Notes under the pieces: model-generated
The model's database searches: none
Told to the model about the DNA's origin: nothing
What the model saw: only the letters and a program-made list of their open reading frames with translations
Shown: in pieces, positions 32,961 to 43,989 of the stretch
Layout of the letters: each line of letters opens with the position of its first letter
Numbering within the stretch: position 1 is the first letter of the stretch
Made by a program: the position numbers and the translations under genes
NCBI GenBank assembly: GCA_002900995.3
Contig: CM035311.1
Coordinates: 3,720,001-3,784,000 of the forward strand
Length of the DNA stretch: 64,000 nucleotides
Direction of reading: 5' to 3'
Origin: Ganoderma boninense
Taxonomy: Eukaryota > Basidiomycota > Agaricomycetes > Polyporales > Polyporaceae

Positions 32961-34271
32961 ACGAATCAATCTGGTCGACCGCGAGTGGCAGCTGGTCTGG
33001 ATCATGGAAGGGGCGCCAGACATGGCTGTCGTGACTCGTGGCAGCCGGGCAGCATGAAGCCCGTGTTGGAGAACCCGATGAGTGTCGTCCGGTGCGTCGC
33101 GCGCCCATCACCGTTCATCGTGAGGTATGAGCTGGAGCTGGACCTCGGGTGCATCAGCTGCTGCGCATGTCCGCGGCATAGGTCTGCCTGACTTCCAGCG
33201 CGCGCTCGCGTGCGCTCCGTGCTGTACAATCTGCCCAGCTGGGAGCAGGGTGAGCACCGTCACGCGGGGTGACGTTCCACGCAGGAGCCGTTCGAGCGGC
33301 CCGCTGGGAGGGATGCGGAGTACGATGCCTTCGAAGGTGCTCGGGGGTGAAGGTTGCGGCTGGGGAGCCCCCGCCCTTGCTGCCGTTCTTTGTCGCGCAA
33401 AACACGCCTTAGGCTGGTCGCGGAGCGTGCGGTAGCTCGAGATGAAGGACATGGGGGGGGGGTGCTCGTGCTGCGAGCGAGGAAACGATTCCGTGAGTTT
33501 GCTTTTGTTTACCAGGATGACGGGACGATGCACGCGTGGCTTTGCCAGTGACCCATTGCTGCAGTAAGCATAATGCATGTGCATGAGCTTGGGTGCGTCC
33601 CGCTCGTCCGTTGCATCGCAGCAGACTGGCGGGCGGAGATTCATTGCACCGGCATCTGGCGACACCGACTTTTGTGGCCTAGTTTTACTTCCCCGCCCTC
33701 TAGGACACAACCCTCTCGGTCCGACACTGAGTCTTGCGTAATATCCTGCAGGGTTAGGAGAGTGTACATCCTCGATCTACGGGGCGGCCAAGTTCCTACT
33801 GTGTCTAGCTGCATGCGCGTGTGCCTCACTGCGCCTTCGATGCTTCCTCTGCAGCTATTCTTGTTGCGGCAAATGATGGATGTCCCAATCTCCTAAAGTC
33901 CTCTCGTGTATGCCATTTTACAGGGATAAGGGAATAGAATTGTGCCAACGAGCCAACGAGCTGCGGATAACATGCAAGAATACGACGCTAAAATATAGGG
34001 GGGCGTGTTTAAAGCTCACCCGGGACCAAGCTGGTACGATGAGTGCTAGGCGTCGGCCTGGGATCTGGCAAAGGCATGCTGCGGTATGGGCCCTGGAGCG
34101 ATTCGTGGCTTGCCCTGAGCCTGCGACGCCCCCAGAACCGTGAGAAGGCATTTCTTATCTTCATAGCGACCGAAATTGCATGGCTTTGGAAGACGGCGCG
34201 CCAAGGAGTTGCGTTCACCGAGTCTCGAAGTTGTGCACGCAAAGCGTCGTAGTCTCCCTGCCAACGCTTTG
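32961..34271. other. Intergenic region downstream of the XPF-like relic
   Basis: About 1.3 kb before the 3' end of NLR copy 3. Possible further decayed remains lie next to 32960, but no gene is recognisable. Long frames on both strands show no domain. Confidence 0.35.
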
Positions 34272-36920
34272 TTAATATCCAGAATTACGATAAAGAAGGA
34301 GGCGCTGAGAAGACATGCGTACGTCCGACGGGAGCCAGGCATATACGTCGTCCAGGTCGAGGATGCTTTCCAAGGTCACTTCCGAGTCGGCGCTGAAGCC
34401 GTCCGTCCAGCCTTTCGACATGGACATGGAATGCACCATCACCAACCGCGTAAGGTTGTCCGGGACTCCGACGAGGCGCCGCAGGAGCTCGACGAGGTCC
34501 CCGCAGAAGCAGTCCTCGCCCCAGTGCTCTCCGGGCGTGCACGCCTGGCAAAGATGGGCCGCCCAGTATCTGCAGGCGTACAACATGTGCTCCGGGATAG
34601 GATCCGGGAGGAGCGTCCGAGTCCACTCCTTCCAATCCGGAATGTCTTCACCGGATTGGGCTTCTGTTCCCACCAGCAGCGCCGTGCCGTTGTCCGGCCC
34701 CGAGTCGCACGCGGCCTTCTCGAGCGAGAGCAGCACTCTCATGCACGCATCGGCGAGGCGCGCGTGCTGCCGGCGCGGGTGGACCAGGAAGAGGTCGTTT
34801 GTGCACCGCGCCTCGTCGACGAGGAACTGGGGGAACGTGGCGTGCATAGGGCGGAACACCTCGTCTGGGGCGTCGCGCTCGAAGACGACCACAGAACGCA
34901 GGCGGTCCAGCACCGAGTCTGTGTCCTGGCATGTGATGGGGTTGCGAGTCAGCGACGTCAGGGACTCGAGCACGCGTGGGGTCATGGGGTTCCGAAGGAG
35001 AGCAATACATGCGAGGACCGATTGGACGCGCGCGCGAAGCGGGAGGTGTTGAAGGTGGGCTCGGGGGAATGCGTTGGAAAGGACGGTGAGGTAAAGTTGA
35101 TCGAGGGGGCCGAGCGCAATATCTTCTGAGTCCTCGGAAAGAAGGAGGTCGACGCCTTCGTCAAGGGCGCTGGGGTAGGTCTCTAGGAAGTCTACTGCTG
35201 TCTGCGCGTAGATGAACAAGCCCTGCGCGCGCCCAGCCAGGCTGTCTAAGATGTCTGGCCGCCTGTAGAGAAGCTCGGGGCCGTGGGCTATCTCATGCAA
35301 GCGGGCTTCAACGACCTTCGCAACGTCACGACTGGCATCGTCCGAGGAGGGGTCGATAGAAATGGTGTGGATGACGTTCAACCACCGCGAAGACTGCAAC
35401 TTGTACTCGACGAGCTGGTCCGGACGGGAGGTCAGGAAGATGCGCAGCGGCCCGTGGTGGGTGGCGGCCATGAGCAACTCGAGCATCTCAGGCACCAGCT
35501 TGGACGCCTCCTGCGTACATTCGTCGAGGGCGTCGACGATCACGAAAATGGGGCTGTCCTTGTCGGCTTTCTCGAACGGGGCATGAAGAAGAGCCAAAGC
35601 CTCGTACTTCATCGCCTGGGACCTGCCTTGAGTCGAGTGTCCCCGCGCGGCGTCAATGATGGCCTGTCGAAGCGTGCCGTTGGTCTTGTTCGCGAGCTGG
35701 TACGCGATCGTCGGGAAGAAGAGCCGCGTAGAGTCCAAGTCGGTGATGCCGCGGGCGAAGAAGAACGACGCGCCGAGTTTGCCCTCCTCGTCCAGCCGCC
35801 GGGCGAGCTCAGATGCGACCGTCGACTTGCCCGTCCCCGCGCCGCCAGAGAGGATGCACACCGAGCTGTGAGAGAAGGAGTCTTCGTGTATCCATTCCTC
35901 CAATTCGCCGAAGAGTCTGGATTGAGTTCCTTCTAAAAATCGGCTCTTTGCGACGTTCGTCGAAGCGCGATAGCTTGCGTCTGCGTGAGGAAGGGATTCC
36001 AGGACTTGATGATCCGCTAGCGTCATACAGACTACGCTTTAGTGAAAGGAAGATAATTGAAAGCATCGTCAGCTTACATTGGGTGTTCACAACGCGCTCT
36101 GTGTTCTACCACAGCCAATCGTCAGATGCTACGTACTCCTGTACGACGTCTCCTGTACGACATTCATGCTCACCTTGACTGTGGCGTGGATAACTGCTAG
36201 TCTATCGCCAATTGTTTGCAGGTATACTTTTGTTTCAGCGAGGCATCGCATCTAAAGTATAGTCAAGCGAGAGCCATTTCCATAAAATCTGGAACTGCAG
36301 AGGCATACCTCGAAAAACTGCGTAGCCTTCGAGACTCCTTCTTGAATCTCTTTGATTATTTCAGCATCTTTGCTGCTGAAAACAAAGCTGAGCAGGCTAC
36401 ACTTGTGTTTGAGACCGTTGGAGAGAGCTTCCAGTTGCCTCAAGTCCCTGAATCGTCCGAGTCCGTCAGGAACGTCAACAGTTGGTAGCCACTCTAGTAC
36501 CCAGAACATACTTGAGAAACTCGTCGAAGGAGTCTTGAAAGGAGGGCTCGTGTTTAAAGCCACTTTGAACTGCCTCTAGGTCTGCCGCTGAGAGTCGTGC
36601 GACATAGCTGTCAAGTTCGTCTCTAGATCGTCCAATTACACCGGCGAGGGTTTGAATATCGCTCAGCACGGCTGCAGCCGCTGCCTCATTTGTTCGTGCC
36701 GCCTAGACGAGAAGGATGAACGACCACGGCAATGGATGAACTTCGACGGGAGATTGCGTACCGCTATCTGGTTTATAAGGGCGATCAAGGCCTGTGAGAT
36801 TGTGCCGTAGGCGGGGATCGGGACCACAGAATTGACGTTCTGGCCCCAAATGAGTCCGGTCTTCGCCCACTTCAGTATTGCGTCGATTGTACCTCTGTTC
36901 TTCCTGCGTAAAGAGGACAT
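34272..36920 (-). CDS. NACHT-domain NOD-like receptor with altered C-terminus (NLR copy 3)
   Basis: Intact paralogue of about 784 residues. Exons: 36920-36762, 36702-36512, 36447-36309, 36251-36174, 36105-36078, 36031-34272. The 139- and 28-nt exons are conserved exactly; exon 4 is 78 nt instead of 90-99. Exon 1 starts at the second Met of the open frame, the first real ATG. Walker A is GGAGTGKST, Walker B is IFVIVDALDEC, and the arginine element is FLTSRPDQLVE. It keeps PLDQLYLTVLSNAFP and FRPMHATFPQFLVDEARCTN. Unlike copies 1, 2 and 4, the long last exon runs straight to a stop. It replaces the usual final exon (VVDHYxEIEE) with LDLDDVYAWLPSDVRMSSQR and a short tail, so the C-terminus has been remodelled. 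It precedes copy 4 on the same strand, 662 bp apart. Confidence 0.83.
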
Positions 36921-37582
36921 AATGGCGGAGATGAGGGACAACGTGAAGGTATTATCTTCGTACCCGTCATGTAAGGCATATCATGATTGTCACCGGCTCA
37001 CACTCACCTTACGCCTCTGGCTGAAGCTCCCTCCACAGGATCGACTTGGAAACGAGGGTGGATGGATCGAGTTGAGAGACCTGACAACTGTCCGAACAGG
37101 CGGGTATACGCGAACTTGAAGGGGAGTAACGGGAGAAAGAAATATAAGCGTAGCAGATGGGAACTGGCCCAAGTGTGGCGAGACGGATTGGCAGGTTCGA
37201 GCGTTGAGGACGGTCAGATAGGCTGAGATGAAGGATAGATTTGAAGACGAATTCCACCCATCTGGAGGATTTATAGGCAGCTAGATGTCAGAATTTGAGA
37301 ACAGCCTCTTGGTAAAGCGTGAGCAAGACCAACGTGTATCAGAGACACAAGAGACAACTCGGAGTCTCATGTCACCCTGAGACGGCCCGTGTACACGATG
37401 TAAAGTGCCTATGCAGGCGTGGCGATATCAATGTCGAGAGGTGGCCACGAGGATGCGGCATCATGTAGTACCTCATCCGGATCCACCATCATGGCCAACA
37501 CGCCATATGCGTGAAATGTATACATCTGTACAGCTCTGTCTGACGCATCTTGCAACGTTTCCCTAGGTAGTCACCCAGAGAA
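36921..37582. other. Spacer between NLR copies 3 and 4
   Basis: 662 bp between the start of copy 3 and the stop of copy 4, both on the minus strand. No gene is recognised. Confidence 0.5.
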
Positions 37583-40405
37583 TCAGACCTCGTGGACCTT
37601 GTACGGGCACTCCTCGATCTCCGAATAGTGATCGGCCACAAGCTTCTCAGTCTCTGCCAACCGCGCCTTCACCTCCTGATAATCCAATATGTCCTACAAA
37701 GAGCGAGGATCCGGATACCATCAATCCGAGCGTTAGCCTACCGCCGACCCCTCACGCGTCAAGAACATACGCATACAAACGCACGCACCTTCAAGTGTTC
37801 CTGGGCAACGCGCAGCGCCTCCGCGACGGCGTCGAGCCTGCCCATGTACGCCATAACCTCCACCCATGCCCGGAGCTTCGACGACTCGGACCCGGTGCCA
37901 CTGGTGCCTGTGAACGCCTCCAGCCCCGCGCCGATGTCCCAACACGCGCACCTCTCTCTCCCGCTTCGCGGAGTCCACGTCTTCGCCTTCATCTCGCACG
38001 CGTTCCCCAGGTGCGCCGCCCAGTGCATGCACGCGTACTGCACATGTTCTGGCACTGGAGCACGCTGCGCCAAGTCCGGGACGGCGCTGGCCTTCGTGCG
38101 GTCTCGGCACACCGTCACGTTCTCCTCGAGGTCCGCCTCCAGCGCGCGCAGACAGCGCACGGCGAGGCGCGCGTGGTGGTGGCGCGCGCGGTCGTAGTAC
38201 GCGCGGTTCGGGCAGCGCCGCGCGTCGACGAGGAACTCGGCGAACGTCGCGTGCCGCACGCGCACCGCCGCGTCGGGCCGCGCCTCGTCGCACAGCACCA
38301 CCGCGCGGATCGGCCGCAGCACGCCGCAGACGTCGGCGCGCGCGACGCCTGTCAGGCGCGAGAGCACGCGCAGCGACAGCGGGCGCCGGAGCACCGCGAG
38401 GTTGCCGAGCGTCGGGCGCAGGAGGAGGAGTGGCTTGCGGTCGTGGGACTCGGGTGCTGGGGACTCGGACTGGTCCGACGATCGCGAGGACGAGGAGTTG
38501 GGGGGGAAGGCGACCTCGAGGACGGTGAGGTAGAGGTCGTCGAGCGGCCCGAGCTTGGCGGCGAACGTCGAGGAGCCCCCGGAGAGGAGGGTGTCGACGC
38601 GGTCGTGCACGAAGCGCGGGTAGTCGTTCAGGAACTCGAGCGCGGTCTCGGTGTATACGAACTGGCCCTCTGCGCGCGCCACGAGGCGCGCAGCGACGTC
38701 CGGCACTTGCTCCAGCGAGGCCCGGCCGGGACCTGCGGGGAGCTTCGTGAGCCTATCGTTGGTGACGGCGACCATGTCCCTCCTGATGTCCTCCGGCGGG
38801 AGGCTGTCCAGCGAGATCGTGTGGACGAGCGGCGCCCACTGGGCGGCGGCGAGCGTGGACTCGATCACGGTGTTCGGGCAGGACGTCATGAAGATCCGGA
38901 GGGGGAACCGCGCTTTGCCGACGCTCTCGACGAGCAGGTCTAGCATCTTCGGCACGAGGGTGTCCATGTCCTTCGCGCACTCGTCGAGCGCGTCGACGAC
39001 GAGGAACAGGGGCGGGTGCGTGCTGCTGACCTTGTGTACAGGCCCGTGGACGAGGCTCTGCGCCTGGATCGCCATCCGCTGGTCTTTGCCTCCCTTGAGG
39101 TACTCGCGCGCGGCGCAGACGATGTGCGGGCGCAGCGCGTGCTGCGACTGTGCGAGCTGGTGCGCCAGCGTCTGGAAGACGAGGCGGGTGGAGTTCAGGT
39201 CGTTCACGTCGCGCACGAAGAAGAACGACGCGCCGTAGTCCTTCTTTTCGTGGCGCCGTCGCGCAAACTCCGACGCGATCGTCGACTTGCCGGTGCCCCG
39301 CTTGCCCGTCAGAAGGCAGATGGCCTTGTCTGAGAGCTCCGGGGTACGCCGCCTGGCCCATTGGTTTATCTCGTCGAAGAGCTCGACGCGGGTTCCTTCG
39401 CGAAACTCGCCCTTCATGGTGTTCACGCTGGCGAGGTAGCTCGCCTCAGCACGAGGCAAGGAGTCCAAGATCCTCTCCTCCCCTAATATTAACTGGAAGT
39501 TAGTACGAGAAGAGGGCACTCGTCTTACGCACTGTCGGCTGAGTTGTTAGCTGCCTCTTGCTGCAATGATGTTAGCACGCGCCGCCACGATCATAGAGTC
39601 GGGAAGTAGCACTGACCACAGCGAGCTCCTTCACCTCGACGACATCTTTGTTGATGCTGTGCAGCAACTTGAGTCCTTCCTGTACGGAAGCGTCGATGAC
39701 AATGAGGCATTTCAACTGCGATTGCTTTTCAGCGGGGATATGTAGTATGGACTCCATCTCTAAGTGAACACTCACCTTGAATGCTTTTCTACACGCTGCG
39801 ATTTCTGCTCGGAGCTCCTCGAGCGCGGCGGCGTCTTGCGAGCTGCAAATAAAACGAAGCCAAGATGGTCTACTATGGTACTCGTTGGCCTTGTCCACCA
39901 GGACCTCGAGGTTTCTGCCAATAAAGTCATTGTTAGATCAGTATTGAGCGCCGTCAGTTTAACAGTTACAAAGTGTCGCCATACTGAGTAAACTCGTTGA
40001 GGCGTTTTTCGAGATTTAAAGGTCTTCGAATGCTTTGCACAACAGGATTATCCTGAAGGTCACGAGGTGAGCCTAATTTCTCTATGCTGCTGTTCACGTC
40101 CGAAATTGTTGTGTTGACCAATTCGACCAGGTCGTTGATCTCGTGCGCCACATCTTCGAACCCTTCGTGATTCGACCTCATCTCCTACAGTGCACGAAAA
40201 TGTCACGATCAGCCAACACAAGTGAGGCATTTACAGAGCTGCGTAGTACTACCCGTATCGTTTTGACGAGGCCGATCAAGACGGCGAAGGTGTGGTCGAT
40301 ACCGGGGATGCCTGTGTTTTGGGCCAACTCGAGGCCATCCTGAGCCACCTTCAAGACATCGTCGAGGTTGATGTTCTTAACTCTTTTGTTGGAGGGGGGC
40401 CCCAT
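37583..40405 (-). CDS. NACHT-domain NOD-like receptor (NLR copy 4)
   Basis: Intact paralogue of about 807 residues. Exons: 40405-40253, 40184-39985, 39915-39777, 39715-39617, 39560-39533, 39482-37789, 37693-37583. Every join is in phase, and the exon plan equals copies 1 and 2. Walker A is GKRGTGKST, with a basic insert residue; Walker B is LFLVVDALDEC. The element after Walker B reads FMTSCPNTVIE, so the Arg of the usual TSRP is replaced by Cys. A serine-rich loop follows VLEVAFPP. The C-terminus keeps CMHWAAHLGNACEMKAKTW, and the last exon ends VADHYSEIEECPYKVHEV. The N-terminal exon is lysine-rich (NKRVKNINLDDVLK) instead of the MNC[C/F]-type start seen in copies 2, 5 and 6. This copy is closest to copies 5 and 6 around RRHEKKDYGASFFFVRD. 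Confidence 0.85.
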
Positions 40406-41539
40406 GCCGGATGGTGATTGTTGGGGATGGGGAACGCTGCATGATCAACTTGAAGAGAGGGCGCGGGGGTCCGAGTCTCTCGTGGGTACTTGAAGGCAAT
40501 CGAATAGATATCGAAGCATTCAATAGAAGTTTCAGAACGGGGTTCCGCCTCCTTCAAAGGTAATGAATACACTGAAACTTTAACTTTAGTGACATGTCCA
40601 GTTCTACCGAGCCCGAGGGTGGCAAGAGCTTACCGATATCTACCGGTATCGGTCCCATTGAAACATCACTCGAGGAAGGCACTCTACACGACATCCAAAA
40701 GGCTCGAAAAGGACGGTGTACAGCGCTGCAGCGACACTTTCCTTTTGCCTGTGCGGACAATCACGCCCTTCCCGTGCATTTGTCGCCATTCTGTGAAGTC
40801 CTTCGCCGGAATGCGTCTTCGCGATGATGCTGGTTAATTTCACATGTGCAGAACTTAGGATAAAGCGTACCAGCTTTTCCTCTCCCATGCCAGCCTGAGC
40901 GTTCTATCCGGCGTCGGGATGGCCCTAACGTATGAACCTTCTCGGAGCGCATTCTCTTCTGGCTGGCATTCAAGTATCACAGTGTCGCCTCGGCCAGTTT
41001 CAACCCCATACTGGGGGGTCATGGTTCCGTTATTGCCGAGAGATCGGGATCGGGGTCGCCCTCTGTGCAAGAGCACCGTCGGTGGTGTCGCATTCCCTAC
41101 CTTCTTCCCCCATCCTTAACGCAGAGAAAGTTTTCCCTCGGATCGTCCCTGGCTTCGTTTCAGACCGAATCGGCGCGTTGGTAGTACGGTCGCATCCCAG
41201 TGGCGTTGCATACTAACCGGTTGAACTTGTGCTCCGTGCCAGCCGCTGCAGTCTGCACGATCCTGACCTTCGGGCTTTGGATGCCCTCGAGGAATGTTGA
41301 GCCTGTCATGCTCTCTCCATCCGGTGCTTATGACTTGTTCTCCGGTGCGTTCAGGCACCTGTATTGAGTATCCTCTCATGGTTCAATGTTGACTATAGCA
41401 CATACTTCGCGCCCTTGTCTCTCCTCGCGACCTACGTCGCCTCCATCACGCCTCGCGAGGTGTGCGCTGCTCCCCTCTGTGCGTCTCCCACCCTTACCCC
41501 CCCCTCCCTGTCACGATGTTGATGCGTACGCGCTGGCAC
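40406..41539. other. Upstream region of NLR copy 4
   Basis: About 1.1 kb without a recognisable gene, presumably including the copy 4 promoter. Short frames only. Confidence 0.4.
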
Positions 41540-41793
41540 CTGCCCACACAGGCTCAGTCTACGTCTTCGTCGCGCTCGCGACACTCGCCGGCACCCCGAC
41601 CGTAGGAGCGCTCCTCGACGCTGTGGACGAGGCGCACTTCGAGAGGCTCATCCTCTTCACCGGGAAAGTGCTCGCGCTGGGCACCGTTGTACTCGTCGGC
41701 GCGGCTATTGCGGGTAGTGAGATGCTGCGCGACAAAGCTTGGCTTTGCCGCACTGGCAAGGCCTTCGGCGCGCGCGGGGCGCGAGAGCCCTGA
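41540..41793 (+). pseudogene. Possible remnant of an MFS monocarboxylate-type transporter
   Basis: Within one frame the text GSVYVFVALATLAGTPTVGA, then HFERLILFTGKVLALGTVVL and VGAAIAGSEML, resembles the last two membrane helices of fungal monocarboxylate-transporter-like MFS proteins. Those carry a family motif close to GTPxxGALL between two hydrophobic spans. Nothing upstream encodes the other ten helices, so only a C-terminal scrap remains. The resemblance is short and could be accidental. Confidence 0.35.
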
Positions 41794-42197
41794 AGACTTC
41801 TTGGTAATACATGCCGGGGACGTATGATGGTCACTAGAAGCTTCGAGCACGAGTACGGGGTTGGCCCAGACTCACTGGCACCGTTGACCTAGGGATGATG
41901 TTCCTTCCTAGTAGTAATACTGGCCCGGCCAGTTAACGGTCCCGCTGGCGGGTTCGATAGACATTTGGACCGTGTGGACCTTCGCCGAGGTTTCGGTGAT
42001 GTGGGTTGTAATTAATGTGTTGAAGGACTCGAGTCTGTAGGATAGTTGTGATCAGTATGATAGGTTTCGACTAGTACCGACTCGGAGACTGCTTTACTTC
42101 GCTTACTGGTTTTAATTACTACGGCAATATAAGAGAAGCGCCCATCTGTCTAAGCGCGTTCGAATTGCCATCCACAGGATTACTTAACACTTTGTCT

Positions 42198-42222
42198 TCG
42201 ACCTCGACCTCGACCTCGACCT
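42198..42222. repeat. TCGACC hexanucleotide microsatellite
   Basis: About four direct TCGACC copies, followed by a GACGACG-type purine-rich stretch to about 42290. Confidence 0.75.
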
Positions 42223-42322
42223 TGACGAGGACGACGCTGCCCGGAAAGACGGCGGCGACAGCGACGGCGACGACGACGAAGACGCTCCTAACGAACGCCG
42301 TTCAATGCCCACATAAACCCTC

Positions 42323-43170
42323 ATGTCTGTGCTGCTTCCCTTCCACACGTCCATGCTCGAGAAGACAACCTCGGAGCTCGTCCTCCCCGCGCGCGGGCTC
42401 GGCCTCCGCCGCGTCGTCTGCGAGTTCCTCCAGATCTATGACTCCTCGCACAACCTCGTCCTCCTCGTCGTCATTGGGTGCAGGAACCTGGGGCTCCGCG
42501 TCGCCGCGTTCCAGACGGGGAAAAAGGATCGGTGAGTCTGTTGATTGGGCTCCTCAGGGTGCTGTGGGCCGAACGGTCTCATTCCAGGGGGTAGACAGGA
42601 TTTGTACAAGCAGGGCGGCTAGGTGTCCGTCACCTCGCCTCGCAGATCTTCACCGTCGAGGACGCTCTGAGCCCAAGCGCGCCAACTCTATCCTCGACTC
42701 TCGACTCTCGACAACCCGTCGATCGACAATACGCATACGCGACCCCGTCTGGCACAAAGCCGGCCTGCCCATCAAACAGTTCGCGAGCAACCTCTCGACG
42801 CTCCACGGCTACCACTGCCTCCTCGCGCACGATGCGCTCACGTTCCACGCGTACCTCGCGACGTTCATCGCATACATCGCGACGACGGAGTCCGGGGCCG
42901 CCACTGCTCGAAGTATTCTCTATGGATGCTCAGGTTATGGACACCGCGAACATCATCTTCCAGTACGTGAACCAGCGACGCTACGCCATGACCGCCCCGG
43001 CCCCGTGCAAAGCTGGCCGTCCTCATTTTGGTCGACGAGGTCGAATGGACGATCCTCGACGAGATCAAGGCAGAGGCAGAGGGTCGTGCAACTGCCAGGG
43101 CGGCTGCGGAGAAGGAGGACGCGGGTTCAATGCAGGTGAGATGCTCACCGCTGGGTTTTGCTACTGAGAC
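42323..43170 (+). pseudogene. Decayed fragment resembling XPF/Rad1 nuclease (fragment 2)
   Basis: The N-terminal text LLPFHTSMLEKTTSELVLPA followed by RGLGLRRVVCEFLQIYDSSH and NLVLLVV matches the start of XPF/Rad1 (the ARGLG...LLxV block). At 42595-42640, DLYKQGG is followed by an in-frame TAG and then VSVTS, recalling the family's YKQGGxxxVTSR motif. After a large gap, DPVWHKAGLPIKQFASNLST and HDALTFHAYLATFIAY, then in another frame DTANIIFQYVNQRRYAMT, follow the family order. The stop, frame changes and missing nuclease domain show it is not functional. It overlaps fragment 1 in content, so the two are separate copies and not halves of one gene. Confidence 0.65.
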
Positions 43171-43989
43171 AAATCATTTGACGATGGACCCGTACAACCC
43201 GCAGCGTTCGAGGATTCTCTTACCAATGGGATTCCAGATGGAAATACTCGGCAGTTGCTGTCAGCTAGATCAAGTCTGTGTCTCATAATTGAGTATGAAC
43301 ACCAGCAATCATTCCCCTTCATACGCTTACCTGCGCTTGCCGTCTGGCATCTTACTTGTACTCGTAGGAACCCTGGATGGAATAGACTTCAAACGCTCCC
43401 TGCGCGATCGGCTGCCATTTGTCATCGGTGGCACCGTATCCAACAAAGGCATCCGACAAGCGGAGCCTCACCTGACTTCTGCATTCCGCAAGTCATCTGA
43501 GCAGGGCTTGGGAATCCGCCTGCCCGGGCCACTGGCCAGCGCCGGACCCCACAAACCGTGCCCTGCACTGCGTACTTTCGCGGATCAGACGGCTCGGCGC
43601 CTCAAAACACCTATGCACGGCGAGGAACCCCACCAAGGACGACGATGCCCGCGGCCGTCATGCCGCTCGCCCCTTACCATGCGGGCCGGCTAATACATGG
43701 ACGAATGGGTGCAGACGGGGCTGCGCGGTGCGGGGGGTACCCGGTGGAGGAGCCGAACCCCGCGTCCGTACGCTCGCACGCGGTGTTTCCCCGCAATCTG
43801 GATCCAACGGCCCGCGGGATTTGCGGGGGGCGTGCCCAGCCGCGCGCCGGGCGTATAATAACCGGAGACGAATGTCCGCACTCGTCCTTCGTTGCTCGGC
43901 CTCCGCCTCCATCCCTGCGCCATCTGCCAGTGCCAGTTGTCTAGCTTGACCGCCGCTGCTACTGAACCTTCTTTGGCGCACTCGTCACG
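43171..43989. other. Intergenic region upstream of the sugar transporter
   Basis: About 800 bp expected to contain the sugar-transporter promoter. A CT-rich block lies near 43900-43960. No gene is recognised. Confidence 0.4.
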
